Made by a program: the position numbers and the translations under genes
The notes under the pieces: model-generated
What the model saw: the letters and a program-made list of their open reading frames with translations, nothing else
The model's database searches: none
Told to the model about the DNA's origin: nothing
NCBI RefSeq assembly: GCF_000801105.2
Contig: NC_079512.1
Location: forward strand, 39,883,848 to 39,947,847
Source: Raphanus sativus
Lineage: Eukaryota > Streptophyta > Magnoliopsida > Brassicales > Brassicaceae
DNA: 64,000 nt
Direction: 5' to 3'
Shown: positions 22,797-33,670 of the stretch, in pieces
Layout of the letters: each line of letters opens with the position of its first letter
How positions within the stretch are numbered: the first letter of the stretch is position 1

Positions 22797-24788
22797 ATGG
22801 CGGATATCGTGAAACAGATCTTAGTGAGACCGATTCAACTAGCGGACCAGATAACCAAAGCAGCCGACGAAGCCTACTCCTTCCGACAAGAATGCCTCGA
22901 GGTCAAAGCCAAAACCGAGAAGCTCGCCGGCCTCCTCCGCCAAGCCGCGCGCGCCAGCAACGACCTCTACGAGCGTCCCACGCGCCGCATCATCGACGAC
23001 ACGGAGCAGGTCCTCTTCAAAGCCATAGCACTCGTGGAGAAATGCCGGGCCGCGGGGCTGATGAAACGCCTCTTCACCATCATCCCCGCGGCCGCCTTCC
23101 GCAAGATCACCACGCAGCTCGAGAACTCCCTCGGCGACGTCTCCTGGCTCCTCCGCGTCTCCGCCTCGGGGGACGACCGAGACGACGAGTACCTCGGTCT
23201 CCCTCCCATCGCCGCCAACGAGCCTATCCTCTGTTTGATCTGGGAGCAGGTCGCCAACCTCTTCACCGGCTCCCTCGACGAGCGGTCAGACTCGGCCGCT
23301 TCCCTCGTGTCGCTCGCACGTGACAACGACCGTTACGGGAGGCTCATCATAGAGGAAGGAGGCGTCCCTCCTTTGCTAAAACTCGCTAAAGAAGGGAAAC
23401 TTGAAGGGCAAGAAAACGCGGCGCGCGCCATTGGTTTATTAGGGCGTGACCCGGAGAGCGTTGAACAGATCGTGAACGCTGGTGTGTGTCAAGTCTTCGC
23501 GAAGATTCTCAAAGAAGGTCATATGAAAGTTCAGACCGTTGTCGCGTGGGCCGTGTCGGAGCTAGCGTCGAACCATCCAAAATGCCAAGACCATTTCGCT
23601 CAGAACAATATTATTCGCTTCTTAGTGAGCCATCTCGCTTTCGAGACGGTCCAAGAGCATAGCAAATACGCTATCGTGAGCAACAAGCAAACGTTGTCTT
23701 CGATCCATACGGTTGTGATGGCTAGCAACACGAATCCATCAGATAAGAAGGTAAGCAACGAGCAAGAGGAAGCACAAAACAATATCTCGCATCCTATGAG
23801 TAACCAAACACCGAGCCAGATGCACAACATTATCACAAACACACTAGCAATGAAAGGCTCCGATCCAGGTTCGGGTCCAGGCTCGGGTCCAGGTTCGGGT
23901 GCTAGCAAGAATCATACGAAACAGAGCAGTCAGCACCATCATACAAAAGGTGGTCCAACACCGAGAGGGAACAACAATCCAACGCATGTTTCTTTGATGG
24001 GGACAAGCATTAAAGGAAGAGAGTACGAGGATCCAGCCACTAAAGCTCAGATGAAAGCAATGGCTGCAAGAGCGTTATGGCAGCTCTCGAGAGGGAATCT
24101 CCAGATATGCCGAAGCATAACAGAGTCAAGAGCATTGCTCTGTTTCGCCGTTCTGTTAGAGAAAGGTGACGATGAAGTCAAGTCGTATTCCGCATTAGCG
24201 ATGATGGAGATCACCGACGTTGCCGAACAGTACTCGGAGCTTAGACGCTCAGCTTTCAAACCAACCTCTCCTGCCGCAAAAGCTGTGGTTGAGCAGCTAC
24301 TAAAAGTGATCGAGAACGAGATACCGGACCTTCTGATCCCATGTATCAAATCAATAGGTAGTCTTTCAAGAACGTTCCGTGCTACGGAGACAAGGATCAT
24401 CGCACCGCTTGTGAAGCTTCTTGACGAAAGAGAAGCTGAGGTTTCAATGGAAGCAGCGGTTGCGCTTATCAAGTTCTCGTGTACGGAGAATTTCTTGCGT
24501 GATAACCACTCTAAAGCGATCATAGCAGCAGGTGGTGCAAAGCATCTGATTCAGTTGGTTTACTTTGGAGAACAAATGGTTCAAGTCCCGGCTTTGGTAC
24601 TACTATGTTACATCGCACTGAGTGTACCTGATAGTGAGACTCTAGCGCAAGAAGAGGTTCTTGTGGTGCTTGAGTGGTCCACAAAGCAATCTCATTTGGT
24701 GGAAGCACCGATGATCGATGAGATATTACCAGAAGCTAAGAGTAGATTGGAGCTTTATCAATCTAGAGGGTCAAGAGGGTTTCATTAA
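22797..24788 (+). CDS. ARO1: ARMADILLO REPEAT ONLY protein, ARO1
   Basis: Single-exon frame of 663 residues, the family length. ARO1 acts in pollen tube and root-hair tip growth, where it helps organise actin and polar vesicle traffic. The N-terminus MADIVKQILVRPIQLADQIT is hallmark ARO sequence, and an N-terminal helical domain covers about residues 1-150. Armadillo repeats follow (EEGGVPPLLKLAKEGKLEG, NAARAIGLLGRD, AGVCQVFAKILKEG, VVAWAVSELASN). A poorly conserved linker about residues 305-405 contains a GSGPGSGPGSG repeat and a His-rich patch. Further repeats follow (MAARALWQLSRGN, SYSALAMMEITDVAEQY, PLVKLLDEREAEVSMEAAV, AAGGAKHLIQLVYFGEQ). The ATG at 22797 is the only sensible start. A CT-repeat (about 22710-22729) lies in the leader. 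The first 500 bp are much richer in C/G-ending codons than the rest. Syntenic with At4g34940. Confidence 0.96.
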   Translation: MADIVKQILVRPIQLADQITKAADEAYSFRQECLEVKAKTEKLAGLLRQAARASNDLYERPTRRIIDDTEQVLFKAIALVEKCRAAGLMKRLFTIIPAAAFRKITTQLENSLGDVSWLLRVSASGDDRDDEYLGLPPIAANEPILCLIWEQVANLFTGSLDERSDSAASLVSLARDNDRYGRLIIEEGGVPPLLKLAKEGKLEGQENAARAIGLLGRDPESVEQIVNAGVCQVFAKILKEGHMKVQTVVAWAVSELASNHPKCQDHFAQNNIIRFLVSHLAFETVQEHSKYAIVSNKQTLSSIHTVVMASNTNPSDKKVSNEQEEAQNNISHPMSNQTPSQMHNIITNTLAMKGSDPGSGPGSGPGSGASKNHTKQSSQHHHTKGGPTPRGNNNPTHVSLMGTSIKGREYEDPATKAQMKAMAARALWQLSRGNLQICRSITESRALLCFAVLLEKGDDEVKSYSALAMMEITDVAEQYSELRRSAFKPTSPAAKAVVEQLLKVIENEIPDLLIPCIKSIGSLSRTFRATETRIIAPLVKLLDEREAEVSMEAAVALIKFSCTENFLRDNHSKAIIAAGGAKHLIQLVYFGEQMVQVPALVLLCYIALSVPDSETLAQEEVLVVLEWSTKQSHLVEAPMIDEILPEAKSRLELYQSRGSRGFH

Positions 24789-25674
24789 TCTATGTCAAAG
24801 CTGCGCTCTAAAGTATGAACATTCTCTTCTTCTTCTCCCGGGCGAGTTTTGTTTCATCTTTGAGGTGTTCAGTTTGTCTTGTCCAACGTTTTATGAAGCT
24901 CTCTGTATATATACATTGATGATGCTCATAGACATTGTTACAAGTGTGTAGACTATGTTGTAAGTCAAAACTACTATGTATTAATTTAGATTATACACCA
25001 AATTATATCTGAGTTAAGCTTGTCTTGCCTTCTTATTTAAAGTTTTGTTCTCTTTACATCATTAGGTTTCTGCGTGATTTAAATTGTCTTTTTACTTGTT
25101 TCTGTGGGAAGTAAATGAAATTAATCCATGTAGAATAATTCCAGTCATATACAGTTTAGAAGTACATTCTAGTTTAGGTCATTTGTAAACAAGATGCATA
25201 ACTATTGTTTAACAGAGAAAGTGCATGCAAACAAGTAAACAACAATTGTGAAAACATTGCTAGTCTTTAGACATTACTGTGAACCATAATCTTTGTATAC
25301 CAAAATGATAGGTTTTTGGGTTGACTAAAAAATTTTGTGATTAAAATATTTACAAGCTTTTTTATATCAAAGTATTTACAATGATGAAGGTATATACCAT
25401 TCACTTAGACATATTATAACTAACAGAAATCAAATAGAGAGAAAATGTAATTCATCGATTTCCCATTATATGAACGTAGACCATACAACTGGTTTAATAC
25501 ACTTAAACCGCCTTTAACAACAATAATCACGAATGTACAAAGTGTACAATTCATCCATACCGTCTAGTAAAATAATTAACATAAAAACTTTCAAAAATAG
25601 ACACAAAATACTAGTATAAGTAACATACCCAAAAATGATTTTACTAAAAGAAAATCATGTATTCAACTTGAGAC
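24789..25674. other. Convergent 3' spacer, ARO1 / MFS transporter
   Basis: Contains the 3'-UTRs of both genes; otherwise AT-rich. I see no gene, RNA or repeat boundary. Confidence 0.5.
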
Positions 25675-28069
25675 TCATCGAAGATTACCACTAGGTTTCT
25701 TAGCATTCTTGCTCCCATGAATCCTCGCATATATATCCTTCGTTCTAAACGCAAGCAAGATGTCAAGACCAACACCTATAATGGAAGTAAACCCCATTAC
25801 AATAAAGACAAGACGGAAACAATGGGCTCCTACACACGTATTGCCTCCACCAGGAGTTGGTGTAGCTTGGGCATCATAGAGTAAACCAGCGAGAAGACCC
25901 GAGAAGAGGAACGAGCCAAGTGGTAAGTTCAGTATGAGGATGTTGTAGATGAGTCCGTAGTATTTGAGGCCGAATAGCTCGGAGGCTGTCGGTACTGTTA
26001 TGGCTAACCGGACTCCGTAGCAAACCCCAACAACCATTGAACCGATGTATAGAGAACCGGGCATGGCTAAAGCCATCACTAGATATCCTACGGCCATGAG
26101 GATTTGTGATGCCGCATTCCATAATGGTCTTGGAGTTCCATATTTTCTATTTATTTAAGAAAGAAAACATCAGACTTTCAAGATTAGTCAATGTAATAAA
26201 AGTTTTGATTAATTAACAACATTATATAGAGGACCCACGAAAGAAAGAAAAAAACATGTTGTTTTCGCCACGATCTCATTGTCAAATAAAATTATTATTA
26301 TATAACTTATAAAATCTAAAAAAGATCTTTCAACGCAAAAAAAAAATGTGTGCGAAAACAAAATGGAAATCTTTTTTTTCTTATGGTCCCCTGCCACTAG
26401 ATATTGGACGGGTCCATTGCTAGACATGGAAACTTCTCCATTAAATACATTTCATGATTTTTATTGGAAATTTATTAAAAGGAAATATCACGTAAATGCA
26501 AAAAAAAATATCTTTAAAAAAAATGTAAATGAAAAAAATATTCAACCCGCAGTAACAGAAGAAGAAAGCAAGACATAATAATAGACTCTCGTCTTCCTTT
26601 GAGGCAAAGCAAAAAAAGTGAAACTTTCACTTGGAATAGTTTGCTTTGAGTGTGCATTAAAATGATTATGAGAAGTTTACAAATCACGTTACTACTTTAA
26701 CAAGATCTATGATTCCAATTATTAAATCATTTTCCCAAATTCTAACGAATCTATTAACTGGTGGAGAGAGTTTAGTGAAGTGACTTACTTGATAAAATAC
26801 TCGGAGATGGTACCGGAGAGAAGCCGACCAAAGAACCCCCAAATGCTCATCATGGAGACAAAGATAGACACGTCTGTGTAACCAAGCGCAAGCCCGATCT
26901 GACCCATGTTGTTCATCACTGCTAAACCAGTGCCTACTCCACACAGGAACGACACAAACAACACCCAAAAGTCAACGGTCAACAACGCTTCCAATATAGT
27001 GTGTTCATCTCCAAGAACCGGCCTCTTCTTCTCTTCTGCCTCCTCCTCCTTTAGAAGCTTAGGAGACGGTGGCAACTCGTTATCCGTCGCCGTTGCGGCA
27101 CCGACGACCGTCTCCTCCGCGATCTCCGATCTCAGCAGCGGCTCCTCCGCGTCTTCTTCGTCGCTGTTTTTCAGATTCAAACTCCGAACGTAGGCGTGGA
27201 AAGGGATGGCGATAGGAGAAGCCAGCAAGATGAGAAGCACGGAGGCGAACGCGATGGAGACGGCTCCGGTCTTGACTCCGATGATGTCGTACGACTGGAG
27301 GTACACGGCGATCACGATTGCGACGACGTTGAACACGGCGAAGTACCTCGACTCTTCGTTTTCCTCCGCGACGGAAGCCGCCGGAGGGATCTCGCGGAGG
27401 AATAAAACCGCCGTTAGACAGACGGCGAAAGGCACGACGGAGAGGAGGACAAGAAAGGAAGCCGGGTCGGCGGAGAACAGAGCAGTGCACACGTCAGTGA
27501 ATATCGCGGTGCTCAGACCGACGTAGCCTTTCAGAATCCCGGAGACGGGACCACGGTTCCGCCGGAAGTTTCTTATGCAAGTAACGAGAACCGCCGTGTT
27601 CATCCACGTCGTGCTGTTTCCTCCCATACAGAGAAAGATACACATCTACACACACAAGAAAAAAAAACAGAGTTTCCAAATTAAAACTTTTAGGGTTTCT
27701 ATTTTTGGAAAGTAGAGAATCTAATGAAGCACTTACTTGCCAATAAGGTAGAGGCTGGATCGTTTGGCTCACGACGAGCCATTGTACACCGTAACCGATA
27801 AGACCTTCGAAACAGCCGATGAGGAGGATGACGGGAGTGGAGAGACGGTCGGAAGCAAGTCCGGCGAGGATGCCGAAAGCTTTTCCGACGTCTTTAGCAA
27901 CGGAGAGGCTGTTGAGCTCAAGCTGAGTGAGGTTCATTAGGGACTTGAGAGCGTCTGAGTAGTTGGAGAAGGTGTAGTTGTTGCCGGAGATGGCTTGGAC
28001 CCAAACAGCCGTAACGAAACCAAGCCATTTCAGAGCAGAGGAAGAAGAAGGAGATCTACCGAAACCCAT
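25675..28069 (-). CDS. Nodulin-like/NFD4-type major facilitator transporter (At4g34950-like)
   Basis: Three exons (28069-27737, 27645-26789, 26146-25675) give 553 residues. The N-terminal nodulin-like block is intact: KWLGFVTAVWVQAISGNNYT, SDALKSLMNLTQLELN and VGKAFGILAGLASDRL. About 12 hydrophobic segments are visible. A large hydrophilic loop in the middle holds NSDEEDAEEPLLRSE, which includes an acidic dileucine (EEPLL) like those that sort proteins to the vacuole; that targeting is inference. The C-terminal MFS half contains MNNMGQIGLALGYTDVSIFV, SASELFGLKYYG-like text (TASELFGLKYYGLIYN) and LPLGSFLFSGLLAGLLYD. The family is called nitrate/monocarboxylate-like, but the substrate is unknown. 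The start ATG 28069 gives MGFGRSPSSSSALKW. The 623-bp intron 2 is AT-rich and contains long A-tracts. Confidence 0.9.
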
Positions 28070-28253
28070 TGGAGTATTGAGAACAAGAACAAGAAGAAAG
28101 AAAGGGAAATCAGATTTTTTATTTTTTTATGGTAGTGTGAGGGTTTGTTGAGCTATGTGCGTACGGTTTTAAAGGTGAAAGGTTAATGTCCATTTAATAC
28201 TTTTTCTTTTTTTTTTTGGCACTTCTTTTTTATCTTTTTGTACAAAGTGTTCA

Positions 28254-28512
28254 GTCCCTCCGTTCCTGAAAATAAAATTTTATAGAGTTTTCACGTTTAT
28301 TAAGACTATAATAAATATTTGCAATTTAATTTACTATTTTATCTTTTTATACAATTTCCAATAACTATCTACCAATAAAATTTAATCAGTTCAAATATTC
28401 ACAATAAATGATCCTCAAAAATATACAAAATTACCTTAAAAATATAGAAAATCTATCTTTGTGGAACAAAAATAAAATCCGGAAAATCCTACTTTCAGGA
28501 ATGGAGGGAGTA
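28254..28512. mobile_element. Stowaway-like MITE
   Basis: Terminal inverted repeats of about 20 bp: left TCCCTCCGTTCCTGAAAA, right (reverse complement) CTCCCTCCATTCCTGAAAG. The right end abuts TA. The CTCCCTCCGTT terminus is the classic plant Stowaway (Tc1/mariner MITE) end. No coding capacity. Confidence 0.75.
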
Positions 28513-30180
28513 TTTAATTATACAATTAAATATTTGTTATTTCGATGTGTTTATGGCTAGAATGACGAACATGGAAAGTACGAAAGGGACACGTACGGTG
28601 TGAAGGTGTTGGAAGCCGTGAAAACTACGGTGATCCGTTTTATTCCTTTTTCATTCGCTTTTTTGGTCAAATAAATGTCTTCAAAAAAGATTAGTAAGAA
28701 TTTTCTTCTAATGCAAATTGCTCATTGTATATTTTCTTAATCGTGGTCAGAATATGGTCAAGTAGGATGATTAGTAGTTAGTGGATGGTTTTGGGCAGTT
28801 GTTTTGTTTATTTCAGACATGGAAGTTCATGCATCTGTAAGTATTTTTTACTTAATCGAATATTCTATACATGACCACATGGTTTTCTTTAAGAAATGTG
28901 TTTATTAAGCGTTACCTAATCAAAAACCTCTGTAAAGCTGCAGTTGTTTTAGTTTATTCTTGACCATTTCAAAATAATGATTTATGTAATTAAGTTTTTA
29001 TGTTTTGTTTTGATTAATATGGTAATGGTGGCCTTGGTCGGAGATGTGAGAGAGTCATGGACATTAGGTACATCTCTCGTATTAAAAGTTGTCTGGTACC
29101 ATTAGGGAACCATAGAATAAAAAGAGGAATATGCGGTGTGTTGATTTTGGTGAACCGACACAGTTTTCTTCTCTTTTGCGGAACGTTGGAAACGCTAAAT
29201 CAAAGTCGTGAGTGATTATAAAGTTATTCATCGGAGCCATGACTCGTTGTTGTTTATATTTATCTAACTATTGCGGCAATACCGCTTTTAACTGCTAATA
29301 AAGCGGCGTTACGAGAGCAAAACTAGGCAGAGAATAAAGTCGTAAACAGGTGTACGACACATGACATCACAGTGCACAAAATATCATACGAGTGGATATT
29401 CAGATCTGGAACTGGAGTTTGGAAATCAATAAGAGGGACTAGAAGCTTCCAGTCTGGCTTGGTTTTATCTACTTTCATTAGGACATATATTACTAATATA
29501 TCTGATATTCTAAAACTTTTTTTGGCAACATATTCTAAAATAATATATAGCAAACTATTCTATTTCAAAATAGTGAAAAAAGTCTGACATAATTTTCTGT
29601 ATATCTCGGGATGATACTGACAAGTTCCTTACCATAAACAAATCCAATGCACTCACCACAAATAATTATCTAATAGGGTTCATGCGGTGCTTAATATTCA
29701 TCGGTGAAATGATCGTATTGTAGTGTTACATGCAACTTATTTCTGACCCTAATATCACATTATAAGAAAAAGAATGATAGTACCATGATATTAATTTTCT
29801 GAACTTTATATGTATTTGTAATTTGTAAATGTTACATGGTATTTTCATTAAAAATGTTAGAAAGTCTTAGTCATACGTACGTCCAAATACAAATATATGT
29901 ATCTATTTATAAAAAAAGATTTGTATCGTGTTTTACAAAAACATGTGTAGATTTTTATGAGAAAATAAAACAATTTGTAAATAAAAATCAGAAAAAGCAA
30001 TCCTCCTCTGCGCCTATTCCTCATTTGGCCATTTCCACCTGGTGTAAGAAAAATCAGAAAACATAGCGCTGAATCCTTAGCATTAAAACAAATCAACTCA
30101 ATAAAACTCAATTTAATCTATATCTTTTTTACTAAGATAGATTTTTTTAATAAAGAAAATTCGTGAGCGCCATTCTGTTA
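28513..30180. other. AT-rich spacer
   Basis: No supported gene. An open frame on the minus strand at 29323-29553 (76 codons) has no recognisable features and is probably chance. Confidence 0.4.
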
Positions 30181-31092
30181 GACCAATTCCAACGAGACAT
30201 CAAAACAGTAAATTATGTGTAATTTCATTTCCAATAGAATACTAAAAATGACATTATCTCACCAAAATTTGATGTAAAGTGAATAGTATTACACTAAATT
30301 TAGTGTAATATTTATATTACACCAAATATTTTATTATGTTTCATTGAATAGTATAATTTAATTATTATTAATCAGTTTAAATTTGTTTAAATAATTATTA
30401 TTAATTAGTTCGAATTTGTAACTAAATATAAATATAATGTATTATTTATATTCTTGGATTATTTTTACATAGTTAAAATATCTTTTATTTTATTTTCAAT
30501 TAAGAAATCACTAAATTATTATTATCATGTTTATGTTGTAAAAAAATAAAATATCATAGAATATTTGTATTTTATTTTATATTGAAAAAAAAATCACTAA
30601 ATGATTATTACCATTTATTTTAAAATATTAATTATAATTTTAAGTTATATTTAATATTATTAAATTCACCAAATTTTAAAATAATATTTTATAATATAGT
30701 TAAAACTTTATTAATAACTAATACAAATTTTATTAAATAAATATATTATTTTGTTATGTGCATTTCATAATTAATGTTTTCTAATTTTTAATATAGTTTT
30801 TTATATAAAATAAATAGTATAATATTGTTAAACTAAAAAATATAAATGTAAATAAATTTTATAAACATATAATTACGAAAATTTTATAAACAAAGCGTGA
30901 TAAAACAATTATTTATTAATTTCAAATAATAAACATATATATTTATTAAAATTTAAAATATTAAATAATATATAATATTATTTTTGGTGTAATATTTGGT
31001 GTCTGAAGATGACAAAAAATTGACACCAAATTAAAACACTTAAATTTAGTATAATTTGAACACAAATTTTGGTGTTACTGTCGGAGATGCTT
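30181..31092. mobile_element. Harbinger/Tourist-like MITE candidate, very AT-rich
   Basis: Left end GACCAATTCCAACGAGACAT is preceded by TTA. The right end, reverse complemented, reads AAGCATCTCCGACAGTAACA and is followed by TTA (31093-31095). Imperfect inverted ends plus a TTA duplication fit the PIF/Harbinger superfamily. The interior is about 85-90% A+T with no frame. The ends are divergent, so the boundaries are approximate. Confidence 0.55.
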
Positions 31093-31993
31093 TTACCAAA
31101 CATGGGTGACGTCATGGGTCATCTATATCTTTTACCAAACAAAATGACTAGAATCAAGCTGCACAACACTAATAATTTTATTATTATTGATAATAGTTTC
31201 AGTTCACACAACAAATATCATTTTTGGGCTGGCCTCATCAATTTACCAAAATGTATACAGCTTTTAATTTGGATGAAAACATGTCGTGTACAACTCTTTA
31301 ATGTTTCATATCGCCAAGCCCTGCATTTCCTTCTTTTAAATATGTACGTACGGAATATGCAACACTGATAATTTTGCGGATAAGTCTCTTATTCTGAAAA
31401 CGATGGTCTTTAGTTATTAAGCGGGTTTATAAGTTTAATATGCACTATATATACAAGCATACAATACTACCACAATTTAACACTTGATACAAATATTTAG
31501 TCGGTTGTGACAACTATCGATCTTTATTGACCAAGTAAGTTAGCCACTCGAATTTACTACTTTACATCAGAAAGTTTTCTCAAGCTTTGATTTGGGTACA
31601 GTTTTAGATGAGTGTTCAGTTTCTTTTTTTCTCTGTTCTTCGAATGCTCAACGGATAATCCAATGTGTTTGTAAGCTCTTGCATTATAGTTTCCTCGCTT
31701 GTGGGTGTATAGTATATCGTATTGTTATTGTCGTATATTATGCCAAACTATTGATGGGATTTGGGAAGGAACTCAGTTAACATTCTCCACAAGATACATC
31801 CTCCTTGATATATGAACGCAGTCATTATCTTCTTTATACAACTTCCATAAACTGCTTAACGTGTAGAGTGTGGTTTTGAATCTATAAAAACTTAATCATG
31901 AGAGAGTTCCTTTCACGCAATCTAAATTTTCCAAAACAAAAAGATCATTTAAGTTATGACTACAAACATATAATGTTCAAAAAGCTTAAATTG

Positions 31994-32217
31994 TATTCCC
32001 TCTGTTTTGTAAAGATGTATGTTTTGGTGTTTTCACACATATTAAGAAAACACATTAACTATACATTATTTTTAGAAATTATCAAATTCCAATACATTTT
32101 AACCAATATTCTTTCAATAAATTCAATCAATTTTATTGAAATTTACAATTTTTGTATAGGAAACATAAAAAATACATTTTTGTGAAACAATTTATTTTTC
32201 TAAAACATGAAGGAGTA
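31994..32217. mobile_element. Stowaway-like MITE (divergent)
   Basis: The left end TATTCCCTCTGTTTTGTAAA pairs with the right end read in reverse complement, TACTCCTTCATGTTTTAGAA. About 224 bp, AT-rich interior, flanked by TA. Confidence 0.55.
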
Positions 32218-32615
32218 TATTTCTTTTGTCAAACAAGCTTAAATTATATATATATATATATACTATTTTGTACGCTAATACTGGTTCAATGTGGGTTCCG
32301 GTTCAGTTCCTTTTAGATTAAGAGTTCCACATACTTACATAGTTAATTTTATTTATAACATCTATCTTATTAAAACAGAAACATTATAACTTCTTCTATG
32401 TGGATTTTTAAGTTGGACATCACATTATTATTCTTAGTCTAATCTTTCATTTAAATATTTTTAAAGAGTTAGATATCAACCATCTATCAATTAACTCCAC
32501 AATAAGATTTATGTCTTACATTATATACATCTATTAAACAAAATATCTATTCTTTTCGTTAGAATATACTCACATTATCATTTTTATATTATATCATATT
32601 ACAAATATAACAATC

Positions 32616-32684
32616 CCTCTCTTTATTATAGTCAAATGAATACAATAAACCTCTCTTTTATTATAGTCAAATGAATACGATAAA
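32616..32684. repeat. Tandem pair inside Helitron B
   Basis: Two adjacent copies of a 34-35 bp unit beginning CCTCTCTTTATTATAGTC, differing by one inserted T and one A/G change. Confidence 0.8.
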
Positions 32685-33120
32685 TGTCTCCAATATTTAC
32701 ACGAGTCTGAGTTCTTAAAAATAAAAATAAAAATAGATAGAAATAAAAATAAATATTACACATATTATTAAAAATATAAATATTATTACACGAGTAGGTT
32801 GACAAAAAATTACAAAAATTACACGAATCTTTAGCCAGTCATTATACAACTAAACCAATTGATTCAATTAACCAAATAACTCTCAGCCTACAATATTGGA
32901 TTTAAAAAACAATTATTTGGCATCGAATACTGATGGATCTTTAAAATTTTAAATAGCTTGATACATAACTTTTAAAACTCAATACTAAAGATATCAGAAT
33001 ATATTTTTTTTTATTCTCAAATAATCGAGGTTTACTTTGAATATACACTAAATATAATATACTAACGTATATTCTTATTTCAAAAACATCAATTTATACT
33101 TTTAAAAAAAATCGATTATT

Positions 33121-33266
33121 GGAAAACCTCTTCACCAAGTTGAGTCTACTATACCTAAAATCTCGGTTACAATCAAATATTCACAATCAAATTGCCAGAT
33201 TTGAAAAATCATGAATATGGAAAACCCTCTTCTCCAAGTTTATTCTACTATACCTAAAATCTCGGT
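33121..33266. repeat. Spaced direct repeat inside Helitron B
   Basis: Units at 33121-33167 and 33219-33266 share CTACTATACCTAAAATCTCG and the flanking GGAAAACC words. Confidence 0.75.
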
Positions 33267-33670
33267 GTCAATAGATTTTGTATTTATTATATCTAACTTA
33301 ATAGGTTAGAAAATATTCAATTCCTCCCACTTAAAATGTGTGTACAAGTATTTGCCTTCGTATTTATCATTGGACATTCACAAAACATTCAGAAAAAACT
33401 CCCAAAAAGCACAATGTCAAAACCAAATCGTATTGTTTGATATTATGTTAGTGTTTTCACCATACAGTTATATCTCTAATACACCAATGAAAAACTATTA
33501 ATAGAAAAAACAGTTTTAACATTTTTCTTAAACAATGAAAAAACTCGAAATTATATAAAACCATATTATGTGAAAAGGACAAACTTCAAATTGTATTAAC
33601 TATTATAGAATATATGTTATGTGTTAAACATAAAAAATAAATCCGCGCGGTCGCGCGGATCATGATCTAG

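Larger units (their letters stand above)
32361..33670 (+). mobile_element. Non-autonomous Helitron B
   Basis: The 5' end TCTATCTTATTAAAACAGAA is preceded by A. The 3' end has a strong hairpin ATCCGCGCG-GT-CGCGCGGAT (33641-33660), then CATGAT and CTAG (33667-33670), followed by T. No Rep/helicase frame. Internal direct repeats lie at 32616-32649/32650-32684 and 33121-33167/33219-33266. Confidence 0.85.

Noticed and set aside
22787..23323. 178-codon Arg-rich frame overlapping ARO1
   Set aside because: Out-of-frame reading of a GC-rich conserved exon; composition is that of a shadow.
27080..27526. Arg-rich and Ser/Ala-rich frames on both strands over the MFS loop exon
   Set aside because: Shadows of the transporter exon 2, which is supported by motifs and splice sites.
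31898..32185. 95-codon frame near Helitron B
   Set aside because: Lies mostly inside a MITE; no coding signature.
33641..33660. GC palindrome as a bacterial-type terminator or CRISPR repeat
   Set aside because: It is the Helitron B 3' hairpin, correctly placed before CTAG.
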